NCBI GenBank assembly: GCA_934177545.1
Contig: CAKPPI010000002.1
Coordinates: 1 to 53,688, forward strand
DNA: 53,688 nt
Reading direction: 5' to 3'
Source: an uncultured Bacilli bacterium
Lineage (GTDB): Bacteria; Bacillota_I; Bacilli_A; RF39; UBA660
Shown one piece after another: positions 7,668 through 14,325 of the stretch; positions within the stretch are counted from its first letter, which is position 1; every line of letters starts with the position of its first letter. The notes beneath the pieces were generated by a model. The model had not been told where the DNA came from, searched no databases, and saw only the letters and a list, made by a program, of their open reading frames with translations. Position numbers and translations under genes: made by a program.

Positions 7668-8780
7668 TTAATGTATTTTTACAACACTTAATATCGCATT
7701 AGTACTTCCATTAAATGTTATGTTAACTGCCATAGATGGTTTTACATTTAATGTTATCAAATCATCTTTACTTAGTGCTACAATGGTAGATGAACTTATA
7801 GAATTAATTATTTGTGCTTGAAATTCACTAGTAATATTTGTTGCTGGTTGTAATATATCATTAGCTCTTACTGACATAGTTAAAGAACATTCTTCATTGG
7901 TAGCACCACATAATGAATAAGATATGAGATAAACTCCATTTTCTTTTATTTTAATTGAATTATCATCTGGATATTCGGTAAGAAAAGCTGCTCCTTTTTC
8001 AGGCAAAGGAATAATATTATCTGTTCCTTGAAGTAAAGCAAGTGGAGTAGTAGACATTGAATATCTAATCCCATAAGAAGATACAAATTCTGTTCCTGGT
8101 GGTCCGGCTGGTCCTTGTGGACCTCTTTCTCCAGTAGCACCTTTCTCTCCTTTTGGAATTAAAAATGCTAAATGATGTACCCAGTTTTCAAAGGTATCCA
8201 TAACTTGAGCTGGTTCACCTGGTTCTAAAGTTTCTGTCTCATCAATAGCTATATGTTCTGTTCTTCCTATTTCTCCTGGTAATCCCCTTGGTCCCATATC
8301 TCCTTGGTCGCCTTTCTCTCCTTTTGGTATTTTAAAATCTAAAACTACATCAACAGGTGTACCAGTATTTACAACTTCAGCATCTTCCGTTGAATCAACT
8401 GTTTCAACAGTTCCAATTTGAATAGTGGCTGGTCCTTGATCTCCTTTTTCACCTTTTATTCCTTGAGGTCCAATATCTCCTTTATCTCCTTTAGGTCCGG
8501 GAATTCCTTGGGGTCCTATTTTTCCCTCTATCCCTTGCTCCCCTTTTGGTATTCTAAATCTTAAAACTACATCTTCATTTGTACCGATATTTTCTACTTT
8601 AGCTTCTTGATGTGACTCTACTGTTTCTGTAATACCTACTTCTATAGTAGTAGGTCCTTGTACTCCTCTATCTCCAGTATCTCCCTTTTCTCCTTTAGGT
8701 CCTGTTGGTCCTTGAATATAACAATTTCTATATTTATCTATTCTTTTTTTTAACTTCTCAAAATTATCATTATTATACAT
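7668..8780 (-). CDS. Collagen-like protein with BclA-type head (370 aa)
   Basis: Gly-X-Y triplets occur in four blocks (residues about 24-43, 80-117, 153-172, 211-230). Three copies of a 35-residue beta unit alternate with them, built on the pattern IxxGxxETVxxxxxAxVxNxGTxxDVVLxFxIPKGEKG. Residues 231-370 form a C-terminal jelly-roll-like head (GIRYSMSTTPLALLQ..., IKIKENGVYLISYSLCG), like the trimerising head of exosporium BclA and clostridial collagen-like proteins. There is no signal peptide or cell-wall anchor. The start MYNNDNF has an AGGAGG ribosome site. First gene of the surface operon. By analogy it may decorate the spore surface, but a phage-fibre-like origin is also possible. Confidence 0.88.
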   Translation of the reverse strand: MYNNDNFEKLKKRIDKYRNCYIQGPTGPKGEKGDTGDRGVQGPTTIEVGITETVESHQEAKVENIGTNEDVVLRFRIPKGEQGIEGKIGPQGIPGPKGDKGDIGPQGIKGEKGDQGPATIQIGTVETVDSTEDAEVVNTGTPVDVVLDFKIPKGEKGDQGDMGPRGLPGEIGRTEHIAIDETETLEPGEPAQVMDTFENWVHHLAFLIPKGEKGATGERGPQGPAGPPGTEFVSSYGIRYSMSTTPLALLQGTDNIIPLPEKGAAFLTEYPDDNSIKIKENGVYLISYSLCGATNEECSLTMSVRANDILQPATNITSEFQAQIINSISSSTIVALSKDDLITLNVKPSMAVNITFNGSTNAILSVVKIH

Positions 8781-8830
8781 AACAACCTCCTATTAGTATA
8801 ATATACAAAAATAATAATAATTCTACTATT

Positions 8831-8859
8831 AAAGAAAAAAACTATTCCTTTGAATAGTC
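8831..8859 (-). terminator. Terminator of the 8871 gene
   Basis: ACTATTC and GAATAGT form a perfect stem with a four-base loop on the minus strand and run into TTTTTTTC. It lies between the 8871 gene and the collagen-like gene, so the surface operon needs its own promoter within about 50 bases. Confidence 0.85.
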
Positions 8860-8870
8860 TATTATAAATA

Positions 8871-9701
8871 TCATTTTGATAAAACTTCTGCTACAGATTT
8901 TGCCATTTTTCTTTTACCTTTTGTTGGAACAAAATTATTTATAAATAAATTATTTTCATTATGTTTCAAACCAAAATAAGCAAAGAAACTAAATACTAAA
9001 GCACCAACAAAGTTAACAAATAAATCTTTCATAGTATCGTTTATACCTATATCTAAATAACCGTTATCTATTGTTTGGATTATATTTCCCTTAGTATCAT
9101 AAACAACTGTTTTTCCAATATTATCAATTATGACTGGCTTATTTTTACCATCAGGATTTAATGCTACTGATGATATTTCTTGTACAATCGTATCTTTTTG
9201 CATATCGAGTTTTAATATTTTATCGCTTCCATATTCAAAAAATTCCCATAATACTCCTATTGTCATAGAAAAACAAAAAGCTACTAAGCACAAATAAAAT
9301 GGTGATAAATTAATATGTGTACTATTATTGTTTAATAAATTTACTAAGGAAAAACCAACAGCTGTTGCTAAAAATCCATTAATTGTATGTAGCATTGTAT
9401 CCCAATAAGGAATTATTCCATAGAAATTATTAATTTCACCTAATATTTCAGCAGAAAATATAAATAAGTATATAGCTATTTCTAATCCATCTGGCAAAGT
9501 TATTTCAAATTTATTTTGAATAAATAATGGTGCAAATAATAATATTAATGATAATAAACATAATAAAGCATTATTTAAATCTCCTCTTATAAGTTGAAGA
9601 ACCATACATAATATAACTAAAAATCTCAATATTAAATATATAGCTAGAGAACTTCTTTTATTTTCTTTATAAGACATTTTGATTAATTTTTGAACTTTCA
9701 T
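8871..9701 (-). CDS. Membrane protein similar to the YjdF/DUF2238 family
   Basis: A 276-residue protein with about six membrane segments. The charged motifs between helices are the family-like features: YWDTMLHTINGFLAT, VLWEFFEYGSD and DTMKDLFVNFVGA, each placing acidic residues and a His next to a helix. A soluble stretch (about residues 165-215) lies outside the membrane. It follows the truncated KilA-N gene by 15 bases, with an AAGGAG ribosome site, and ends in UGA and its own terminator. Function is unknown; the family match rests on motif memory and is moderate. Confidence 0.75.
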   Translation of the reverse strand: MKVQKLIKMSYKENKRSSLAIYLILRFLVILCMVLQLIRGDLNNALLCLLSLILLFAPLFIQNKFEITLPDGLEIAIYLFIFSAEILGEINNFYGIIPYWDTMLHTINGFLATAVGFSLVNLLNNNSTHINLSPFYLCLVAFCFSMTIGVLWEFFEYGSDKILKLDMQKDTIVQEISSVALNPDGKNKPVIIDNIGKTVVYDTKGNIIQTIDNGYLDIGINDTMKDLFVNFVGALVFSFFAYFGLKHNENNLFINNFVPTKGKRKMAKSVAEVLSK

Positions 9702-9716
9702 TTTTCTCTTTCTCCT

Positions 9717-10121
9717 TTAGTTTTGAAACTTAATTTGTTCTCCTGTATTTAATGCAAATGCAATATCCGGATGAGCATAAGTTCCAATACTATATCTCCC
9801 ACCTTTTGAAATTATTCCTATTGCTTTAGTCCTTTTTATCCATTGTGTTGGTGACATTGCAAACGAATTTTTACCATACTCAGTTTTAATTTGGTCGAAT
9901 TCGATCAAATTAAAATTCTGATTATGAATTTCTTCCCATAGGCCAATATAATCAATATTATTTATTTTTCTTAACCAATTTTTAACTGTAAAAGATGGCT
10001 CATTTGAGTTTTGATACTTCACTGAATCAATTAAAGAAATATAATTAACATTTCCAGCTCTTAGTATTCCCACTTTATTTTCTTTAACTATTATTTCTGC
10101 AGTTACTAAATCTTTTTTCAA
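9717..10121 (-). CDS. KilA-N domain protein, truncated (134 aa)
   Basis: KilA-N is a DNA-binding module of phage and mobile-element proteins. Visible signatures: YISLIDSVKYQN, VKNWLRKINNIDYIGLWEE, NFNLIEFDQIKTEYGKNSF, SPTQWIKRTKAIGIISKGGRY and YAHPDIAFAL. In other proteins the domain continues after DIAFEFA with a SPEF-containing helix and a longer C-terminal part; here it stops after eleven unrelated residues (NTGEQIKFQN). The start appears to be TTG at 10121 with a poor ribosome site. It is therefore probably a decayed remnant of a mobile element. It sits just beyond the outermost secA scar, in keeping with an island of foreign origin. Confidence 0.7.
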   Translation of the reverse strand: MKKDLVTAEIIVKENKVGILRAGNVNYISLIDSVKYQNSNEPSFTVKNWLRKINNIDYIGLWEEIHNQNFNLIEFDQIKTEYGKNSFAMSPTQWIKRTKAIGIISKGGRYSIGTYAHPDIAFALNTGEQIKFQN

Positions 10122-10375
10122 TCTTTTTTCTCATTCCTACTTAGATTTTAAAAGATATTAACAAATATAATTATTGTTCACACCTTTATTTTACTACATA
10201 ATTTTAATTTTTGTGAACAAGTTTTGAAATAAACACAAGTCAAAGCACAATGTTAATATCATTTTAAATAATTTTTTTAGTTGTAATAACTCCATTATTA
10301 TCTTCTATAAGTTGTAAAGTTTATTTTTCTTTATTCATAAGTATTATTTTCTTTAAATTTTATAATTCTATCTTC

Positions 10376-10412
10376 AAAAGAAAAATGTTATCATATTTTC
10401 TGTGATAGCATT
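10376..10412 (-). terminator. Terminator after the outer secA-tail scar
   Basis: AATGCTATCA and TGATAACATT form a 10-bp stem with one mismatch on the minus strand, followed by TTTTTCTTTT. It lies 26 bases past the stop codon of the secA-tail remnant, where the secA terminator would be expected. Confidence 0.65.
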
Positions 10413-10437
10413 CCTTATTTTATGCAGACTTGCGAGC

Positions 10438-10488
10438 TTATTTACCACAACAATTTTTATATTTTTTTCCTGAGCCACACAGATGCGA
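10438..10488 (-). pseudogene. Decayed secA 3' end (scar C)
   Basis: On the minus strand the 17 codons ending in TAA read SHLCGSGKKYKNCCGK, against PCPCGSGKKYKQCCGK in the intact SecA (SEC-C zinc motif). The first Cys of the motif is lost. The bases after the stop (AAGCTCGCAAG) also match those after the real secA stop, so the similarity crosses the gene end and is not just a shared protein motif. There is no ribosome site or upstream reading frame (an in-frame TAG lies just before). A remnant, not a gene. Confidence 0.75.
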
Positions 10489-10587
10489 TGTTTTGCAATT
10501 CTGAGATCTTAGATACTATTCTAATCACTTTAAAACACGTTATTTTATGTTAATTCACATTAAATCGTTTTTGGCAAAACTCTACTA

Positions 10588-10599
10588 AAATGTAGATAA
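10588..10599 (+). repeat. 12-bp direct repeat DR2, left copy
   Basis: AAATGTAGATAA, identical to 12485-12496. The two copies bracket the ABC transporter gene. Confidence 0.55.
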
Positions 10600-10603
10600 A
10601 AAT

Positions 10604-12370
10604 TTATTTTAGTTTTCCATAATACATGTCACTAAAGATTCCTTCTTTTTCAATCAATTCATCATATTTTCCACTTTCTTCAATCTTACCTTTATTCAAT
10701 ACAATTATTCTGTCGCAATTCTTTAAAGTAGTTAATCTATGAGCAATTGCTATTATAGTAGTATTGTTTTCTTTTTGTAATTTTTCTATTTCACTTTGAA
10801 TATGTTTTTCTGATGTGTTATCAAGAGCACTTGTTGCTTCATCTAATATTAATATTTTAGGCTTTCTTAAGAATATTCTTGCAATTGCAATTCTTTGTCT
10901 TTGTCCTCCTGAAAGATTATTTCCACCTTCAGATATTAATGTATCGAATTTTTCTGGTAGTTCTTCTATATAATCAAGTATATAAGCTTTTTTAGCAGCT
11001 TCTTCTACTTCTTCTATTGATACTTCTCTATTAATTCCATAAGTAATATTTTCATAAATTGTTCCAGCAATTAAAAATGGATTTTGAGGAACTAAGGCAA
11101 TTATATTAGAAATATCTTTTCTATTTAAGTTATCAATATTTGTATCATCCAAAATGATAGTACCATCTGCTTTTTCTAATTTACAAATTGATTTAATTAA
11201 TGATGATTTACCGCATCCTGAAGGACCAGCTATTCCTAAATACATTCCTTTTTCTATATCAATATTGAAGTCTTTTAGAATTAACTTATCTTTATCTTCC
11301 GAATAGTGAAAACTTAAATTTTTTATATTTATAATTTCATCAGTTACTTCATTATTTAATTCTCTTTTCGTATCCAAATATGAAAAATCATTTGGTATTT
11401 CAACCATTTCAAAGAAATCACTTGCTAGTATTGTACATTCTGATACTTCATCAAATATTCTGTGTAATTCTTCTAATGGTTTTGTTAATTGATTAAAACA
11501 TAAATAAGCTGTTAATACAGCACCTACTGATATTATACCTTTAGTTGCTAAATAAGTAGATATTCCTATTATTAATACAGTGAACACCGCCTGATTTATA
11601 AATTTTAAACAATCATATAACGCCATCGCTTTATGATGCTTCATTTCTTTATTTCTTAAAAATTCAGATTTAGTATCAAATCTATTTGTTTCAAAGTCAA
11701 CACTATCACAAATTCTAATAACTTCTATTCCATTAATAAGTTCAACTATTGTTCCATCCATACTTGATTTTCTTTCTAACAATTCTACTCTTATACCTCT
11801 TTGACTATTTATTTGAGCTAAAACAATAGTAACACCTATAGGAATAACCATTAACATAGGTAAAGCAAGTGTAATTGGCAAAGTTAAGAAAATTGTTATA
11901 ATAGCAGCCACACTATTAAAAATAGCTGGAGCAAAATCCATAAATAATAATTTTTCTAATTTTATAGTACCATCTAAGCATCTATTCATTCTTCCATGAA
12001 TATTACCTATCATATTCTTTCTAAAATATGATAATGGGGCCATTAATAGTGATTTTATAACCATTCCACGAGCTTTTTTTTCTGTTCTTGTTGCAACATC
12101 TTCTACCATTACTCTTCTTATAATCTTGATTATTTCATTACCTACATTAACTACAAGAATCAAAATAAGAAAAGGAACAACTTTTTCAAACGTAACACCA
12201 TTTACATTTAAAACATCATCTGTTAACCATCCAATTGCTTTTGGAGTCATCTGAGTTAAAACAGCTGATACAATCATTATTAATATAATAATTAAAAATT
12301 TTATTTTTTGCTTAAAATCTAACAATCTATATATTTTTCCTAATACCTTCTTCAAATTATTTCTTTTCAT
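10604..12370 (-). CDS. ABC transporter, fused permease and ATPase
   Basis: A half-size exporter of 588 residues that would work as a dimer in the membrane. Residues about 15-310 hold six transmembrane helices (ABC membrane type 1); the rest is the nucleotide-binding domain with Walker A GPSGCGKSS, signature LSGGQRQRIAIARIFL, Walker B ILILDEATSAL and the switch His in AIAHRLTTL. I place the start at ATG 12370 after AGAGGTG; a longer in-frame reading to 12415 lacks a ribosome site. Substrate unknown (lipids, peptides or drugs are typical). It is the only gene of its module, lying between two secA-tail scars and flanked by a 12-bp direct repeat. Confidence 0.92.
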   Translation of the reverse strand: MKRNNLKKVLGKIYRLLDFKQKIKFLIIILIMIVSAVLTQMTPKAIGWLTDDVLNVNGVTFEKVVPFLILILVVNVGNEIIKIIRRVMVEDVATRTEKKARGMVIKSLLMAPLSYFRKNMIGNIHGRMNRCLDGTIKLEKLLFMDFAPAIFNSVAAIITIFLTLPITLALPMLMVIPIGVTIVLAQINSQRGIRVELLERKSSMDGTIVELINGIEVIRICDSVDFETNRFDTKSEFLRNKEMKHHKAMALYDCLKFINQAVFTVLIIGISTYLATKGIISVGAVLTAYLCFNQLTKPLEELHRIFDEVSECTILASDFFEMVEIPNDFSYLDTKRELNNEVTDEIINIKNLSFHYSEDKDKLILKDFNIDIEKGMYLGIAGPSGCGKSSLIKSICKLEKADGTIILDDTNIDNLNRKDISNIIALVPQNPFLIAGTIYENITYGINREVSIEEVEEAAKKAYILDYIEELPEKFDTLISEGGNNLSGGQRQRIAIARIFLRKPKILILDEATSALDNTSEKHIQSEIEKLQKENNTTIIAIAHRLTTLKNCDRIIVLNKGKIEESGKYDELIEKEGIFSDMYYGKLK

Positions 12371-12484
12371 AAATACACCTCTATTACAACTATAACACAT
12401 TTTTACCAACACCACTTTCGAAGTGAACGATTCTTGTTTTTCCCTTTTGTTATAAGAATTTTAACGTATTCTTGAAAAGTTGTT

Positions 12485-12496
12485 AAATGTAGATAA
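12485..12496 (+). repeat. 12-bp direct repeat DR2, right copy
   Basis: AAATGTAGATAA, identical to the copy at 10588-10599 on the other side of the ABC transporter gene. Confidence 0.55.
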
Positions 12497-12544
12497 TGTG
12501 TAGATAGTGCTGTAGTCTTTACAATTTATACCATTTTTTCAAGC

Positions 12545-12587
12545 AAAGAAAAATCTCGCAAACTCTTTATTTATAAGGTTTTGCAAG
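12545..12587 (-). terminator. Terminator after the inner secA-tail scar
   Basis: CTTGCAAA and TTTGCGAG pair on the minus strand around a 17-base loop and lead into ATTTTTCTTT. The loop (with TTATAAATAA) is nearly the same as that of the real secA terminator, so it is a copy of it. Confidence 0.75.
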
Positions 12588-12588
12588 C

Positions 12589-12640
12589 TTATTTGCCACA
12601 ACTTTGTTTGTATTTCTTACCACTTCCACATGGTAAAATA
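12589..12640 (-). pseudogene. Decayed secA 3' end (scar B)
   Basis: The minus strand reads ILPCGSGKKYKQSCGK and then TAA, against PCPCGSGKKYKQCCGK in SecA. Over 46 aligned bases I count five differences from the intact secA end. One zinc Cys is replaced by Ser and the first Cys is lost. The similarity continues through the stop and terminator. No start or ribosome site; the remnant cannot be expressed as SecA. Confidence 0.8.
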
Positions 12641-12732
12641 TTAAAACAGCCAAGTAATTTTTCCTTTTAAACTGGTATTTTTTATTTTAATTTAATAATT
12701 TTTTATTGAAATATTGCAAGTTTTTATTCAAC

Positions 12733-12755
12733 AACTTATCTAATAACTTATCTAA
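12733..12755 (+). repeat. 11-bp direct repeat DR1, two tandem copies
   Basis: AACTTATCTAA occurs at 12733-12743 and again at 12745-12755. A third copy lies at 14233-14243, so the repeat brackets the kinase/TIM-barrel gene pair. Confidence 0.5.
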
Positions 12756-12764
12756 AAAATATAT

Positions 12765-13349
12765 TTATATCTTATGACTATGACTGTTTATTAATTTAAA
12801 GTATTCAACAACTTGATCAGCAACTTCTTCTGGTTCTAAATTAGTATTATTTATTTTCAAATGATTTGGACAAATTAATTCTCCATCATTAGAATTTAAT
12901 CTATACTTTTCCATTGTATCAAGTAAATCTCTTTGACTTCTTTCAACATCATTTTTTGTAAATTTTGATGCTAATCTGTGAGGAGTTACATTTCTTTCTA
13001 ATCTTGTTTTCACATCTGCTTCTAATTCAACAAAATAAAATTGCCCACCTGTTGCTTCAAACATATTTCTTAAATTATTTAAATACTCTATATCTTCTGG
13101 TGAATCAAAGGCTGTTACAAAAGTAAAAATCATATCTATATCATATTGTATTGTAGTATCAAATGCACCTTTTCTAATTATTTTGTTCAATTCTTTTTGT
13201 GCAGGTGTGCCCATACCAAATATTTTATCTGAAACTTCAATGCTATCGTGGTTAACCATTAGAGAATATCCTAATCGTTCTCTAATTTTTTCTGCTATTG
13301 TCATTTTACCAACAGCTTGTGGGCCAGACACCACTATTAAATTTGCCAT
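12765..13349 (-). CDS. P-loop NTPase, small-molecule-kinase-like (AAA_33 type)
   Basis: A 194-residue soluble protein with Walker A GPQAVGKM at residues 9-16. Later elements (VNHDSIEVSDKIFG, YFVELEADVKTRLERN, a basic HRLASKF lid and DLLDTMEKYR) resemble shikimate-kinase/chloramphenicol-phosphotransferase-like P-loop kinases that phosphorylate small molecules. No substrate can be assigned. The ATG follows AAAGGAG and lies four bases after the stop of the TIM-barrel gene, so the two form one operon and may act on one substrate. Part of the first module beyond secA. Confidence 0.82.
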   Translation of the reverse strand: MANLIVVSGPQAVGKMTIAEKIRERLGYSLMVNHDSIEVSDKIFGMGTPAQKELNKIIRKGAFDTTIQYDIDMIFTFVTAFDSPEDIEYLNNLRNMFEATGGQFYFVELEADVKTRLERNVTPHRLASKFTKNDVERSQRDLLDTMEKYRLNSNDGELICPNHLKINNTNLEPEEVADQVVEYFKLINSHSHKI

Positions 13350-13353
13350 TTTA

Positions 13354-14169
13354 TCACTCCTTTATATACCCTAAATATTTTAATTTTTCTATATCTTCAT
13401 CATGATATTCTACTTTTGATTCTAAATTCCATATTGCATTAGGAGAATATTTTTCAGAATACTCTAATACTTTTGCAATATCAATTGTTCCATGGCATAT
13501 TCCTAAATGTTCGTCATCATTATGATCAGAAATATTTTGTTTTCCATGATTATTATGTAAATGATAATACGCTATTCTATCACCCAATTTCTCAATCCAT
13601 TTTTCAACTGGCATAACTGAATTAGCATGTGCATGTCCAATATCTAAACATACTTTTAGTCTGTCATCGGCTACACCATCAATTATTTGTATTAACATGT
13701 CACTATCTAATTCAAATTGATTTTCTATACAAATAGTTACTCTACTATCTTTGTCTTTTAAGAACTCTTTCCAAAAATTTATAGATCTCTCAATATACTT
13801 TGGATAATAATAAGTACCAACCTTATAACCATTATGAATAACTATTTCTGTGCAGCCAAGTTTTGAAGCAACTTGATATGCAGTATTTAAATACTTCATT
13901 ATTTTTTCATAATCATAGTAATCTTTTGTTCCTGTTTCAACACCAGCATGTGGGGCATGTAAACTCTTACCACAATTCATATTATCTAAAACTGATTTTT
14001 CTTTCAATAATTCTGTTTCTATTCTAGAATATACTTCTTCATCTGATTCCCCAATTTTTCTTGTTATTGAATCAGCAAAAGCTTGAACTTCAATTCCTAA
14101 TCCATTTTTATTACATCTTCCAACAGTTTCTTCAAATGAAGAATCGTCACATAATCTTATCTCTCTCAC
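13354..14169 (-). CDS. Sugar phosphate isomerase/epimerase-like TIM barrel
   Basis: About 271 residues of the xylose-isomerase-like/AP-endonuclease-2 TIM-barrel family. Visible barrel strands with metal or catalytic ligands: SLHAPHAGVETG, EIVIHNGYKVG, VTICIENQFELD, VCLDIGHAHAN, AYYHLHNNHGK and IWNLESKVE, which give the usual Glu, Asp, His and His metal set. I place the start at GTG 14169 after AAGGAAGTG; the longer frame to 14229 has no ribosome site and gives an unlikely N-terminus. Operon with the following P-loop kinase. The substrate may be a sugar or sugar phosphate; this is inference only. Confidence 0.83.
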   Translation of the reverse strand: MREIRLCDDSSFEETVGRCNKNGLGIEVQAFADSITRKIGESDEEVYSRIETELLKEKSVLDNMNCGKSLHAPHAGVETGTKDYYDYEKIMKYLNTAYQVASKLGCTEIVIHNGYKVGTYYYPKYIERSINFWKEFLKDKDSRVTICIENQFELDSDMLIQIIDGVADDRLKVCLDIGHAHANSVMPVEKWIEKLGDRIAYYHLHNNHGKQNISDHNDDEHLGICHGTIDIAKVLEYSEKYSPNAIWNLESKVEYHDEDIEKLKYLGYIKE

Positions 14170-14232
14170 AATAATCACTTCCTTTTTTATTATATAATAT
14201 ACACCTTGTTTTAAGGCTGATTTCACCAAAAA

Positions 14233-14243
14233 AACTTATCTAA
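14233..14243 (+). repeat. 11-bp direct repeat DR1, distal copy
   Basis: AACTTATCTAA, identical to the two copies at 12733-12755 on the other side of the kinase/TIM-barrel pair. Confidence 0.5.
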
Positions 14244-14284
14244 ACGCCTTTTTTGAAGTAAAATTACCTAAAAATTGTAAGTAG

Positions 14285-14325
14285 TAAAAAGCTTGCAAGC
14301 CCGTTATTTATAAGGCTTTGCGAGC
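14285..14325 (-). terminator. secA terminator
   Basis: GCTCGCAAAGCC and GGGCTTGCAAGC form a long stem on the minus strand with one mismatch and a bulged A, followed by TTTTT. It starts directly at the secA stop codon and is the parent of the copies found at the two scars. Confidence 0.85.

Larger units (their letters stand above)
10122..10603. other. Gene-free gap holding a secA-tail scar
   Basis: About 480 bases without an intact gene. Contents: an 8-bp inverted repeat (TTGTTCAC at 10174-10181 and GTGAACAA at 10213-10220), a terminator hairpin (10376-10412), a decayed copy of the secA 3' end (10438-10488) and one arm of the direct repeat that flanks the ABC transporter (10588-10599). The rest is AT-rich with no visible feature. 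Confidence 0.6.
12371..12764. other. Gene-free gap holding a secA-tail scar
   Basis: About 390 bases. Contents: an inverted repeat CACTT-TCG-AAGTG (12413-12425) upstream of the ABC gene that could be an operator, one copy of DR2 (12485-12496), a terminator (12545-12587), a decayed secA 3' end (12589-12640) and two tandem copies of DR1 (12733-12755). Nothing else is recognisable. Confidence 0.6.

Noticed and set aside
10122..10603. A small free-standing SEC-C protein gene at the secA-like sequences
   Set aside because: No start codon with a ribosome site, in-frame stop just upstream, lost cysteines, and homology that runs on into the 3' flank; these are scars.
2047..14325. Intact prophage or integrative element
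   Set aside because: No integrase, transposase, relaxase or phage structural gene is visible; only one truncated KilA-N gene and repeats remain.
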